Positions 25,716 to 38,700 of a stretch of 64,000 nt of DNA are shown piece after piece. The notes under the pieces were generated by a model, which saw only the letters and a program-made list of their open reading frames with translations, did not search any database and was not told the origin of the DNA. This DNA comes from DATBAX01 sp963723765 (GTDB lineage Bacteria > Acidobacteriota > Terriglobia > Terriglobales > Acidobacteriaceae), in contig CAVRSD010000010.1 of NCBI GenBank assembly GCA_963723765.1, forward strand, positions 186,001 through 250,000, in the 5' to 3' direction. The translations under genes and the position numbers were made by a program. Numbering within the stretch: position 1 is the stretch's first letter; each line of letters begins with the position of its first letter.

Positions 25716-27671
25716 ATGGCAACTACAGTCTCAGCATCACGTTCGTCGAACGAAGCAGAACGGCAGCAGTTGTTGTTTGCGTGGAATAATACGCGGACCG
25801 ACTATCCCCGGAACCTTTGTATTCACGAAATCTTCGAAAAGCTGGCTGAGCAGCATCCGGACGCCATCGCTCTCAAATTCCTCGACCAGCAGATGACCTA
25901 TCGCCAACTCAACGCCAGGGCGAATCAGTTGGCACATCGCTTACGAGAGTTGGGCGTGGGACCGGAAGTGATGGTTGGCACGCTCCTGGAGCGATCCCTT
26001 GAATTGGTGGTTGGGCTGTTGGGAATCCTGAAAGCCGGGGGTACTTTTGTTCCGCTAGATGCGAATTATCCTGCGGAACGGCTGGCATTCATGGCGGCCG
26101 ATACGAAGGCGCCAGTCATGCTGGTGCAATCCTTGGTCGTCCAGAAGATGGAAGGCAAGAGTTGGATGACATCGGCGATCGTGCCGCTCGATGGAGAAAC
26201 TCCTGAGATTGACCAGCAGAGTAACGAGAACCCGACCAATCTGACCAACGCGGAAAATCTGGCATACGTGATGTACACCTCAGGCTCGACTGGTCAACCG
26301 AAAGGTGTAATGGTCACCCACCGCGCCGTGGTCCGGCTGGTCAAGAATACCAATTATGTGGAACTGAATGAGCGCGAGACTTTCCTTCAGTTCTCGCCCA
26401 TTTCTTTTGACGCGTCCACGCTTGAACTTTGGGGGCCGCTTTTGAATGGTGGTTGCCTCGCCATCATGCCTGCTGATGTGCAGGCGCTATCCGAAATTGG
26501 TGCGGCCATTCGCCAGCATGGCGTGACCAGCATGTGGCTGACCGCAGGTTTGTTCAATGTGATGGTGGAACAGCGGTTGGAAGACTTGCAGCCTTTGCGC
26601 CAGTTGCTGGTGGGCGGGGACGCGTTGTCGCCAGTACATATGCGCAAGGCCATCGAGGGTTTGCCGGGATGCAAACTCATTAATGGTTACGGCCCCACCG
26701 AGGGCACAACGTTTACCTGTTGCCATACGATTTCGCCTGAAGACGCGCAAGGAACCTCAATTCCCATCGGGCGGCCAATCGCCAACACCCAAGTCTATTT
26801 GCTGGATTCAGAAAATGAGCTGGTGCCGGTTGGGAGCGAAGGCGAGTTGTGCATCGCTGGTGATGGATTGGCCAAGGGTTATCTGAACCAGTCTGCGCTC
26901 ACGGCGGAAAAGTTCGTTTCCCATCCCTTTAGCGAGGAAACGGACGCGCGTATTTACAAGACTGGCGACCTGGCCCGCTATCGCGCAGATGGAACTATTG
27001 AATTCCTGGGCCGCCTCGACAGTCAGGTCAAAATCAGCGGATACCGGATTGAGCTGGGCGAGATTGAAATGGTGATGATGCATCACCCTAACGTGAAGTC
27101 AGGTGTTGTCCTCGCTAGGCAGGACACGCCGGGAGAAAAGAAGCTGGCTGCTTATATCGTGGCCCAGCCACAAGGGTGTTCGGTACACGAGTTGCGCGCT
27201 TTTTTGCAGGAGAAGTTGCCAGCCTACATGCTTCCTTCCGCTTTTGTGCTCATGGAGTCGTTGCCACTTTCGCCCAATGGCAAAGTGGACCGCGCGGTCC
27301 TGCCGGCGCCCTCCGCTGTGCAGAGCACACCGGCGGATGCTCCGGTTTCACCACAAACCGAAATCGAGCAGATGATTGCTACCGTCTGGCAGCGTGTATT
27401 GGGACTTAAGCAAGTGAGCGTGGAAGACAATTTTTTCGATGTGGGCGGCGATTCTCTGCAACTACTCGAAGCCCACGCCGAACTGCAAAGAATGTTAAGC
27501 CCCGATCTTGCCATTACAGACTTGTTTGAATATCCCACCGTTCGTGCCCTGGCCAGGCATATCGGTGGTGCTCAAAGTTCTTCGGGCATCAGCGAAGCGC
27601 AGGAGCGGGCGCGTAAACAGCAGCAAGCATGGACACGGCAAAAGCAATCTCGAGTGAGTCAGATTTCATGA
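25716..27671 (+). CDS. NRPS loading module: adenylation and carrier domains (A-T)
   Basis: The 651-residue protein has an adenylation domain (about 35-520: YTSGSTGQPKG, NGYGPTEGT, YKTGDLARY, NGKVDR) and a peptidyl-carrier domain (about 540-612, phosphopantetheine site GGDSL). There is no condensation domain, so it should start the assembly line. Reading the binding-pocket positions by eye against GrsA gives D-A-L-W-L-G-G-T-F, close to the published valine code DAFWIGGTFK. The prediction is tentative. The tethered residue is probably hydroxylated by the upstream CmlA-like enzyme. Its stop overlaps the likely start of the PKS gene by four bases, and product hand-over to the ketosynthase in trans is expected. 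Confidence 0.88.
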   Translation: MATTVSASRSSNEAERQQLLFAWNNTRTDYPRNLCIHEIFEKLAEQHPDAIALKFLDQQMTYRQLNARANQLAHRLRELGVGPEVMVGTLLERSLELVVGLLGILKAGGTFVPLDANYPAERLAFMAADTKAPVMLVQSLVVQKMEGKSWMTSAIVPLDGETPEIDQQSNENPTNLTNAENLAYVMYTSGSTGQPKGVMVTHRAVVRLVKNTNYVELNERETFLQFSPISFDASTLELWGPLLNGGCLAIMPADVQALSEIGAAIRQHGVTSMWLTAGLFNVMVEQRLEDLQPLRQLLVGGDALSPVHMRKAIEGLPGCKLINGYGPTEGTTFTCCHTISPEDAQGTSIPIGRPIANTQVYLLDSENELVPVGSEGELCIAGDGLAKGYLNQSALTAEKFVSHPFSEETDARIYKTGDLARYRADGTIEFLGRLDSQVKISGYRIELGEIEMVMMHHPNVKSGVVLARQDTPGEKKLAAYIVAQPQGCSVHELRAFLQEKLPAYMLPSAFVLMESLPLSPNGKVDRAVLPAPSAVQSTPADAPVSPQTEIEQMIATVWQRVLGLKQVSVEDNFFDVGGDSLQLLEAHAELQRMLSPDLAITDLFEYPTVRALARHIGGAQSSSGISEAQERARKQQQAWTRQKQSRVSQIS

Positions 27672-30600
27672 GCCAGACCGAGAATGGAAACAATTTGACT
27701 GGAATCGCCATCGTGGGTATGGCAGGGCGATTCCCCGGTGCCAGGGATGTCCAGGAGTTCTGGAAGAACCTTGCCAATGGCGTGGAGTCGATTTCTGCAC
27801 TGAAAGAAGAGGAACTCGAAATCGGCGATGCGGCGCTGTGGAGCCAACCCAATTTTGTCAAGGCTCGCGCGGTTCTCGATGATGCCGACATGTTCGACGC
27901 AAATTTCTGGGGAATGTATCCCAAAGAAGCCGAGATCACCGATCCGCAGCACCGCGTATTCATGGAATGCGCGTGGAATGCCCTGGAAGACGCGGGCTAC
28001 GACCCGCAAGCTTACAAAGGTGCGGTGGGGCTGTTCGCCGGCTGCAGCATGAATACATATTTCCTGCGAAATTTATGCAGTGACCGCGATTTTGTGGAAG
28101 AGTTTACACGGACTTATCAGGTTGGGTCTTATCCGGCGCTGGTCGGCAACCATATTGATTTCCTGGCTACAAAAATTGCTTATCGTCTGAATTTGCGGGG
28201 ACCCGCCTATACCGTGCAATGCGGCTGCTCGACTTCTCTGGTTGCGGTATGCCAGGCGTGCCAGAGCTTGCTTAGCTATCAGTCGGACATGGCGCTGGCC
28301 GGCGGGGTTTCGATTAGCTTCCCACAAAAACGCGGCTATCTCTATCAACCGGACGGCATGGTGTCGCCCGATGGGCATTGCCGTACTTTTGACATTCAAT
28401 CGCAAGGAACAGTTTTTGGAAGCGGCGCCGCCGTCGTGCTGTTGAAACGGCTGGACGATGCGATTGCTGATGGTGATTACGTCCACGCAGTCATCAAGGG
28501 ATTTGCTCTCAATAACGATGGCTCCGCCAAGGTAGGCTTTGCTGCGCCGAGCGTTGAAGGGCAAGCTGAAGTCATTGCGATGGCTCAAGCGTCGGCTGGA
28601 GTCTCCCCGGAGTCGATCAGCTATATCGAGTGTCATGGCACGGGCACGCCGCTGGGCGACCCGATTGAAGTTGCCGCCGCGACCAAAGCATTTCGTGCAA
28701 GTACCAAAGCCAAAGGCTTTTGCGCCATTGGCACGGCAAAAACAAACGTCGGACATCTGGATATTGCGGCGGGAGCCACTGGGCTGATTAAGACGGTGCT
28801 GTCCATGAAGAACGGGCAACTGCCGGCAACTTTGCACTTCCAGCAGGCGAATCCCAAACTTGCTCTTGAAGAAAGCCCGTTTTTTGTGAATGCGAAACTC
28901 ACGGAGTGGAAACGGAACGGGGGACCTCTCCGGGCTGGAGTAAGTGCCTTCGGAGTGGGAGGCACTAACGCTCACGTAATCGTGGAGGAATCGCCATCGG
29001 TTCCCAGGAGCCAATCTCGACGCGAGTCCCAGTTACTTGTTCTTTCCGCAAAGACATCTACCGCGCTGCAAAAGGCCAGTACTAATCTGGCGGAGCACTT
29101 AAAGAGCAACAGCAATCTGAGTCTGGCAGATATTGCCTACACCTTGCAGATAGGTCGCCGGGCATTTGAGCATCGCCGCTTTATTGTGGCTAGCAGCCAT
29201 AACGGCGCTATTCAGGCCCTGGAAGCTTCCGACAGCAAACGCAGCGGAGTTACCAAACAAGCCCGTCCCTCCGTGGTGTTTATGTTCCCCGGACAAGGTG
29301 CGCAATATCACCAGATGGGCAGCCAGTTGTACGAGTCTGAGCCGGAGTATCGCAAGTGGGCGGACGAATGCGCCGATATTTTAAAGCCGCTGCTGCCACA
29401 GGATCTGCGCAAAGTTCTTTACGCGAACGCGGGTAATGCGGATGTACAGAAATTCCTGACCTCTACGGTGTTTGCTCAGCCCGCGATCTTTACTACGGAA
29501 TTTGCGCTGGCCAAGTTGTGGATGAGTTGGGGTATTCAACCGGATGCCATGATCGGTCACAGCGTGGGTGAATTTGTGGCTGCCTGTCTAGGTGGCGTAT
29601 TTTCTCTGAAAGATGCTCTGCATCTGGTCGCGACTCGCGGATGCATGATGCAGGATTTACCGAAAGGATCGATGTTGGCGGTGCGGTTACCGGAAATGGA
29701 GACACGCGCTCTCCTGAATCCACAAGTATCTATTGCCGCGATCAACAGTCCCGGTCTTTGTGTGGTCTCCGGTCCGATCCCGGAAATTGAGAAATTAGAG
29801 AAGACACTGACAGAGCGGAATGTAATGTCCCGCCGCCTGCACACTTCTCATGCTTTCCACTCACCCATGATGGACCCGGTGGTCGTGCCTTTCACTGAGG
29901 TAGTTAAGAAGATCAAGCTCAAGCCGACTGCAATTCCTTACGTTTCTGGAGTCAGTGGCCAATGGGTAACGACTGAGCAAACCCTGGATCCGCGCTACTG
30001 GGCCACGCATTTACGCGAGCCGGTGCGATTTGCGGATGGTTTAACCAGCCTTGGGACCTTGCAGAACTCGGTGCTGCTGGAAGTGGGGCCAGGGAACACT
30101 CTGAATACGCTGGCATTCAGCACCCCGCGAAGAAGCCCGACCAAGTTGTGCTCCCGTCGTTACCCGATTCCGCGCGCACCATCAATGATATTGATAGCGT
30201 CCTCAATACACTCGGCCGTTTATGGATCGCTGGTGTGCAGCCCGATTGGGGCGCCTTCCACAAGAACGAACGGTTACATCGTGTCCCGCTTCCGACTTAT
30301 CCATTTGAACGGAAACGCTATTGGGTGGAACCGAAAGTCGCAGCGATATCCACAGTTCCTCCCAATTCACAATCCGATTTTGCAGCTCCGCAAGTACAGC
30401 CCGCTCCCCCCGCGGATGTCATTACAAGTGCAAGCCAACCCAATGAAGGAAATCAACTCATGAGCGAGTCTATAGCAGGGGTGAGTTCGGCTGTATCCAG
30501 GCAGGAAACAATTCAACAGACCTTATTGTCGATGTTCCAGGAGCTTTCCGGGATCAGTGCCTCGGATATGGACCCGAGCGCCAGTTTTACTGAGCTGGGC

Positions 30601-33600
30601 TTCGATTCCTTGTTTCTGACCCAGGCGACGCAGGAATTACAGACTAAGTTTGGCATGAAGATCACGTTCCGCCAATTGCTCGATCAGGAATCTAGTGTCG
30701 GCGCGCTTGCTCGGTATATCGATAGCAGGCTGCCCGCCGAGGTGGCTACGCCTCCGGTATCAGTACAAATTAAGCAAGTTTCCGCAGCCAGCATTCAGCC
30801 TTCGGCACCCGCAATAAACGCTGGAACCGCTGCGTCCTCCAGTGCAGTCGAAGCCATGATGAAGGAACAGATCCGGGCCATGTCAGAGTTAATGAACCGG
30901 CAACTTGAGGTCCTTCGCGGCTCTGGCGCAACATCCGTAACTCCGGCGATCAGAGCCGGCATTGTGGTGCCAGCGCAATCACCGACCGCTATTGCGGCTG
31001 AACCGAAAGCTGTCCAACCAGCCGCTGCAGTCAAAGAAGAACCCAAAGCTTTTGGTCCTTATAAACCACCCACCAAGGGAATTTCAGGTGGCCTGACGCC
31101 GGCACAGGAAAAACACATCGCCAGGCTCATCGATCTCTATACCAGGAAGACTGCGGAATCCAAACGTCTTACCCAGAAATATCGCCGTGTGATGGCCGAT
31201 CCGCGGGTAGTTTCTGGCTTCCGGGCGCAGTGGAAGGAAATGGTCTATCCCATTGTGACCAATCGTTCGGAAGGATCGAAACTCTTCGACGTTGACGGGA
31301 ACGAATACATCGACATTCTGAATGGTTATGGCCCAACCGTCTTCGGACACAAACCCAAGTTCGTAACCGATGCCGTGCATCGGCAACTGGATCTGGGCTT
31401 TGAAATTGGGCCCATGTCGCCGCTGGCGGGACAAGTGGCGGAGTTGATTTCCGAATTCACCGGCATGGAGCGGGTGGCATTTACCAATACCGGCTCGGAA
31501 GCCGTTCTCTGCGCAATTCGCGTGGCCCGCACCGCAACCGGACGCAACAAGATTGTAATGTTTACAGGGGACTACCACGGCATGTTTGATGAAGTGCTGA
31601 TCCGTGGCGTCAAACGTCCCGGCCAGCCGCCTCGCTCGATTCCGATCGCGCCGGGAATTCCTTCCCAGGCAGCAGAAAATATCGTGGTCCTCGACTACGG
31701 TACTCCGGAATCGCTGGAATATATCCGGGCACACTGCAGCGAGTTCGCTGCCGTCATGGTGGAACCGGTGCAGAGCCGTCATCCTAACCTTCAGCCCCGC
31801 GAATTCCTACATGAGCTGCGAAAGATCACGGCTGAATCCGGCACGGCTTTTATCTTTGACGAAGTGGTGACCGGGTTCCGTACCCATCCCGGCGGCGCAC
31901 AGGCAATTTTCGGTATTCGCGCAGACATGGCTACCTACGGCAAGATTATCGGCGGCGGTCTCCCGATCGGCATTCTGACCGGCAAATCGCAATTCATGGA
32001 CACGCTTGATGGCGGCATGTGGCAATACGGCGACGATTCATTCCCCGAAGTCGGCGTTACCTTCTTTGCCGGAACCTTCGTCCGCCATCCGTTGGCGTTG
32101 GCTTCAACCTATTCCGTCCTTCAACATCTGAAGGAACAAGGCCCCCAGTTGCAGGAGCGGCTGAACGAAAAGACCGGCAGAATGGTGGCCCGCATCAATG
32201 CTTACCTGCAAGAGCGGCGAGTCCCGATCAAAATCGAGAACTTCTGCAGCATCTTCTTTTTTGCTTTCCCTGCTGATATGCGCTTCGGCAGCCTCTTCTA
32301 CTATCACATGCGGGAGAAGGGAATCCATGTCCAGGAAGGCTTCCCCTGCTTCCTCACGACAGCCCACACCGAAGCCGACATCGAACGGATTGTGACCGCC
32401 TTCAAAGACACTATTGCCGAGATGCAAGCCGACGCCATGCTGCCAGGAGCGGCAGAATTGCCAAAATCAGGTTCAACGCAATCGGCTCTGGTTCACCCTC
32501 CTGGAAAGGTTGTGGAAGCCCCGGTCACCGAGGCGCAAAGAGAAATCTGGCTTTCTGATCAGATCGGCTCCGATGCCTCGTGTTCCTACAACGAATCGTT
32601 TTCCCTGATTTTGAAAGGGCAACTCAACGCAGGCGTACTAAGAGAGTCCATCCTCGAGATTCTTAATCGTCACGAGGCTCTCCGCGCTACGTTTAGCGAA
32701 GACGGCGAACACATCAAAGTTGCGCCACTCCTCTCCATTGAGATTCCGCTGATCGATCTTTCCAGCTTTTCCCCTGCTGAACGGGATAAAAAGCGTGCGG
32801 ACCTCCTGGCTGAAGATGCTCGCACACCGTTCGATCTGACGCAGGGACCGTTGGTCCGGGTCAAGATCCTGCGCCTCGAACCATCCTCACACGTAGCTGT
32901 ATTCACCAGCCACCACATTGTGTGTGACGGATGGTCCACCAACGTCATTCTCGACGAGCTCACCCAGTTGTACTCGGCGAAAGTAGAAGGTAGGCAGAGC
33001 AACCTTCTTCCACCCAAATCTTTCCTGGAATATGCGCGAGAACAAAAACAGCAGCAAAGTTCTCCTGAAATTAAGAAAGTCGAAGAATACTGGCTCAGGC
33101 AATTTGAGAGACCTGCTCCCGTACTTGAATTGCCGACAGACCGCCCCCGGCCTGCAATGAAGAGCTTTGAAGGCGCTACGTATCGCGCCACAATTCCAGC
33201 CGACTTCTATCGCAACATCAAGAAAACGGGGGCCAAGAACGGATGCACATTGTTTGTTACTTTGCTGGCAGCTTATGAACTGTTGATGTGCCGGCTAGCC
33301 AACCAGGACGACGTAGTAGTCGGAATTCCAGCCGCCGCGCAGGCTCTGTTGGAAGGCAACTCGCTGGTTGGCCACTGCGTGAATTTCCTGGCCTTGCGCG
33401 CCCATATCAATAAAGACCTCTCATTCGTCGATTTCGCCAAGCAAGTCAAGCGCAGCGTTCTGGATGCCTACGATCATCAAAACTACACCTACGGCACGTT
33501 GGTGCGGAAGCTGGGTATTCCGCGCGATCCGAGCCGCCTCCCGCTGATCGAGGTGCAGTTTAATCTCGAAAAGATCGGATCCACCATCCATTTCCCCGGA

Positions 33601-35703
33601 TTGCAGGCCGATGTGGATCCCAATCCCAAGGCCTACGTTAACTTTGATCTGTTCCTGAATGTTGTGGAGAGCGAACATGGACTGAGCCTGGATTGTGACT
33701 ACAATTCCGAGCTGTTCGACAAAGCCACCATTGTCCGCTGGATCACGCACTACCAGACGCTGCTCCAGGAATTTGTAGCCGATGCCTCCCGCAGCGTAAT
33801 GCGAGTGCCGCTCCTGACCGCTGCTGAACAAAATCTGCTTGTTCGCGATTGGAATGCCACCCAGGCAGACTATTCCGTCACACAAAAAGTCCATGAACTG
33901 TTCGAAGAACAGGTAGCACGCACACCCGATAATGTTGCTCTGGTGTTCGACGGCAAGCAGTTGACTTACGGTGAACTGGACCAGCGCGCGAATCAGCTGG
34001 CACACTATTTGCAGGCTTTCGGCGCAGGGCCGGATAAAAAAGTCGGTCTGTTCGTCGAGCGTTCTCTGGAAATGCTGGTCGGGTTGTTGGGAATCCTCAA
34101 GTCCGGTTCCTGCTATGTACCGCTTGATCCGACCCATCCGAAATCACGAATTGAGCACATCCTAAGCCACGCAGGAAGCCCGATTGTCGTAACCCAAAAG
34201 AGCCTTGCGACTGGATTGACCAGCTCGGCAAAACTGGTTTGTCTGGATTCAGACTGGGCGAAGATTGAGTCTCAACCGGCTATCAAGCCAACTGAAAAGT
34301 CGTCTTCCAGCAATATCTCGTATGTGCTGTTTACTTCCGGTTCCACGGGAATACCCAAGGGGGTGGAAGTTAGCCACCGCTCTCTGGTCAATTTGATTGG
34401 CTCTGCGCGGAAGAAGCCGGGCATGCGAGCGGAAGACACCGTTCTGTCTGTCACGACAATTTCCTTCGACGTAGCGACCGGCGAATTGCTGGTTCCTCTG
34501 TGTTCGGGCGCGCGCGTAGTGATTGCCAACGCAGACATGGTCACCGATGGCTCCCTACTGAAGTCAGCTATGGAGAAATACAAAGTTACCTCCATCACAG
34601 CCACTCCGGGAACGTTCCGCCTGTTGGGAGAAGCGGGATGGAAAAGCCATCATGGCCTGACGATTTGGTGCACTGGTGAAGCTTTGCCTCGCGAACTGGC
34701 GAACACGCTAGCAGACGGTGGTGCCGATTTGTGGGACATGTATGGTCCCACGGAAACCACGATCTGGTCGGTCGGCGGTCCAGTCAAGTCCGGGACGGGA
34801 CCAGTTCCGATCGGGCGTCCAGTGGACAACACCCAGCTCTATGTGGTCGATGAATTTGCTGCTCCGGTGCCCATTGGAGTGGCGGGAGAACTTTGGATTG
34901 GCGGCGATGGCGTGGCTCGCGGCTATCTGAACGATCCCCAGCTCACCGGCGAAAAGTTTATTGCTGACCCATTCCGTGGCGGAGATGCACGGGTTTATCG
35001 GACGGGCGATCTGGTCCGCTACCGCACCGATGGCACGCTCGAATTCATGGGCCGCATCGACCGCCAGGTTAAGGTACGTGGATTCCGCATTGAGCTCGGA
35101 GAAATTGAATCGGTACTGAATGGCGCCCCCGGTATCCACGAGTCCTCGGTCATTGTGCGCGAGGATGCACCGGGAGACCGTCGCTTGGTGGGATATTACG
35201 TTCCGGCTGGCAATCTGGCACCTTCCACGGCTGACTTGAAAACATATCTGGGTCAAATCCTGCCGGATTACATGGTTCCCGTCGCCTTTGTAAAGCTGGA
35301 TGCGCTTCCGCGTACTCCAAATGGAAAACTGGACAAGCGGGCTCTGCCGGCGCCGGATTTCTCAGCTGCAAAAGCCGCTGTCGAAGTTGCCGCGCCGCGA
35401 AATCCGGAAGAACAGAAAATGACGGAAATCTGGGCCGAAGTTCTTCGCCTGAAGACGGTGGGGATTGACGACAACCTCTTCGAGCTGGGCGCAGACTCAC
35501 TGCATGTTTTCCAGATCGTAGCCCGGGCAAACAAAGCGGGAATGAAAATCACTCCCAAGAATGTTCTGCAGCTGCGCACGGTGCGGGCAATCATGAAGGA
35601 AGTAAAACCCGCAAATGGCAATGGCGCCGAAGCCACCACCCCCAGCTCTCCTTCGATCGCCCCAGTTTCACGCGACAAGTATCGCCTCACCAAGAAGTCG
35701 TGA
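27668..35703 (+). pseudogene. Hybrid PKS-NRPS megasynthase KS-AT-ACP-AmT-C-A-T with one apparent frameshift
   Basis: Domain order with approximate residues (frame corrected): ketosynthase 10-430 (catalytic Cys187 in CGCSTSL, HGTGTPLGDP, NVGH); acyltransferase 520-800 (GHSVGE; HAFH suggests malonyl-CoA); ACP around 977 (GFDSL); class III PLP aminotransferase 1145-1587 (YGKIIGGGLPIG); condensation 1617-2050 (HHIVCDG); adenylation 2075-2560; carrier 2577-2645 (GADSL). This order recalls McyE and iturin-type synthases, which turn a beta-keto intermediate into a beta-amino acid. The KS-AT frame ends falsely: at 30116-30118 one base seems missing, and the next frame continues QHPAKKPD and onward through the rest. 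Corrected length is about 2678 residues. The start at 27668 overlaps the A-T gene stop as ATGA; 27629 is an alternative. The frame break may be a sequencing error. Confidence 0.85.
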
Positions 35704-38700
35704 CCTCGATGAATTCCCAACTCGAAGCGGAACGCAACGCCAGCCAGCTCTCGGTAAAAGAGCAGGCTTCCGGCGTATTTTCCGGAGACGTGTTCGCTCT
35801 GCCGGCCTCTCCTGCTCAGGAAAGATTCTGGGCGTTTGAAGCTGCTTATCCGGCAAGCCGCGTCTGGAATGTGGCAGTACGCTGGTCTTTGCGCGGGCCT
35901 TTGAAAGTCGAGATTCTCGGGCGGGCACTCAACGCAGTGTGCGCGCGTCATGAATCCCTGCGCACTTGCCTTGAGGTTCAGTCGGGGGAGTTGATCCAGA
36001 AGGTGGCCGCCAAACTTGACCTCTTCCTGCCCTTACATGATCTGCGTCAATTGCCTGAGGCGGAGAGGGAATCCGAGGCTGAGCGCATCACGGTCGAAGA
36101 CGCCCGGCGCAAGTTCTCTCTTTCTGACGGTCCGCTCACCCGTGTCCAACTGTTACACCTGGAAGATGAGCATCACGTTTTGCTGATCACGGTGCACCAC
36201 GCCATCGTCGATGGCTGGTCGATTGGCATGATCAGCCGGGACCTGGGCGCCTACTATCAGGCTTTCTTGACGAACTCGGAACCGAAGCTCGCGGACCTTC
36301 CCATACAGTTTGCCGATTTTGTGATTTGGCAAAAAGAATCCTTCGAGAACGGTTCGTTTCAACCCCAGTTGGCATACTGGAAGAAACAGCTTCGCGGACT
36401 CGATCCATTGGCCATTGCGGGAGATTGTCCTCTGCTGGCCTCCCCGACCTGGGACGGCAAGATCGTTTCCCAGCTTCTCCCGCGGCAAATGACCGATGCC
36501 CTTGCCCAGATGAGCCAGCGTCAAGGCACCACCATGTTCAGTACCGTGCTGAGCGCCCTGAAGGTTCTAATGAGCGCGCTTTCTGGACGGCAAGACATCG
36601 CCATCGGAACTCAGGTGGCAGGACGCAACCGGGTTGAGCTGGAAAACGCGATCGGCGTTTTCAACAATGCGTTGGTCTTGCGTTCGCGCTTTTCAACTGC
36701 CAGCAAATTCACTGAACTGCTTGCGCAGGTCAGCGACACAGTGATCCAGGCCACGGCTCATCAGGATCTTCCCCACGAACGCGTTTTGCAGGCCCTGGGC
36801 AATACAGATCTGGGCAGAGATCGCCTCTACTATGTGAACTTTATCTATCAGCGTTCGTTCATCGAAAACATGAAGTTCGCCGACATCCAGCTGATCGACT
36901 TGCCTTCCCGCACCCCGGGTGCGCCTTACGATTTGAATTTCTTCATGGTGGAGCGGCCGGAAGGCTGGCGCTTCTCGCTCGAGTTCAACACTGACCTTTA
37001 TTCATCCGCGATGGCCGAACGGCTGCTTGCCCAGTTCCGACAAGTGCTGGAAGAAGTGATCGCCAATCCCGATCGGCAGATCCGTGAATTCGAGACCATC
37101 CGGTCGATCCGGCCTACTGCATTTACCAACAATCAACGATACTCCACAAAGCTGTCGACCAGCAAAGCTACCACCAATGGGTCGAAACCGCGGTCACGGG
37201 CAGACATGATCGTCCCGGCTTCGCTGGCCCAGCAAAGATTCTGGGTCTTGGAGCAGTTGGGGCAGGGAAGCGGCGCCTTCAATATCCCAATCCGCTGGCT
37301 GCTCAGAGGACAGATTAAGCCAGACGCACTCGAACGTACCTTCAATGAGCTTGTACGCCGCCACGAGATTTTGCGGACTACGCTGATTCAGGTCGACGGC
37401 CAGCCCATGCAGCGTATTTCCTCCACGCTGACCGTAAAGGTTCCCGTCCTCGACCTGCGTCATCTTTCCGAACCCAAGCGCAGCGAAGAAGCCGACCGTA
37501 TCACCCGCGAACTCGGCGAGCAGGGATTTGATTTGTCTACGCTGCCGCTGCTCCGTGCGACGCTCATCCAAATCGCGGACCTGGAATTTATTCTGCACGT
37601 CACCGTGCATCACATTGTGGCCGACGGATGGGCGGTTGGATTACTGGCGAAAGAAATTGGCGATATCTACAACGCCTACGCCAAGGGATCGCCGTCGCCG
37701 CTACCTGAGCCCGAAATGCAGTACCGTGACTATGCCGAGTGGCAGCGCGAGCTGCTGCAAGGCGACACGATTCAGGAGCAGAACCAATATTGGCTGGAAA
37801 CCTTCCGCAGTCACACCCCTTTCGAGGTCCTGCCTGACAAACCGCGGCCGGCGATGCAGACTACCAATGGCGACGTAGTTTCGGTTCAGCTTCCTCGTAA
37901 TCTCACAGACGCCATCCAGGAAGTCAGCCGCCAGCATGGCAACACTTTTTTCATCACCGCCTGCGCTGCATTTCTCACCCTACTCTATCGTTACACCGGG
38001 CAGGAAGACATCACCATCGGCACGCAGGTATCCGGCAGAAATCAGGTAGAGCACGAACAGATCATCGGTTTGTTCCTGAATACTCTGCCCTTGCGCAATG
38101 ACCTTTCCGGCGACCCGCTATTCAGCGATCTCCTGGAGAGATTCCAGGAAGTGGTCATGCAAGCCCTGGCCCACCAGGACACGCCATTTGAGCAACTGGT
38201 GGAGATGATCAATCCCAAACGCGATCTCAGCCGCAACCCGCTCTTCCAGGTGAATTTCATGTTGCAGCGGTCGCTGGTGACCAGCCGCGACTACGAAACG
38301 TTTTCGTTGATCGATGTTCCGTCCCGCCTGTCCGGTGCCATGTACGACCTGAACTGTCTGATGGTGGAACGGTCCGATGGCTGGCGAGCGTCGATTCAAT
38401 TCAACACCGATCTGTTCGAAACTCAAACTGCCAGGCGCATGCTCGGTCATTTCCAGCGCTTGCTGGAAGAAATTGGCAAAAACCCGGAGCAGCACATTTC
38501 TGAGTATTCGATCCTGACCGGGCCGGAAACTGAACTTCTCGCCAAGTGGAACAAAACTGATTTCGCACTCCCCGATCTGAGCACGGTTCACGAACTCATA
38601 CAGGCGCAGGCGGCACGCACTCCTAAAGAAATTGCCGTCACCTGTGGCCGCGAAGAGTACACCTACAGCGAGTTAGACCGCCGCGCCAACCAGTTCGCGC

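Noticed and set aside
27659..28009. Minus-strand open frames over the NRPS/PKS genes, such as this one
   Set aside because: Many such frames mirror the codon bias of the plus-strand genes and none has recognisable motifs or ribosome-binding sites.
30148..35703. A separate NRPS gene starting at 30148
   Set aside because: The first residues continue the end of the acyltransferase/post-AT linker (to PTYPFERKRYW), so it is the second half of the frameshifted PKS-NRPS gene, not a new start.
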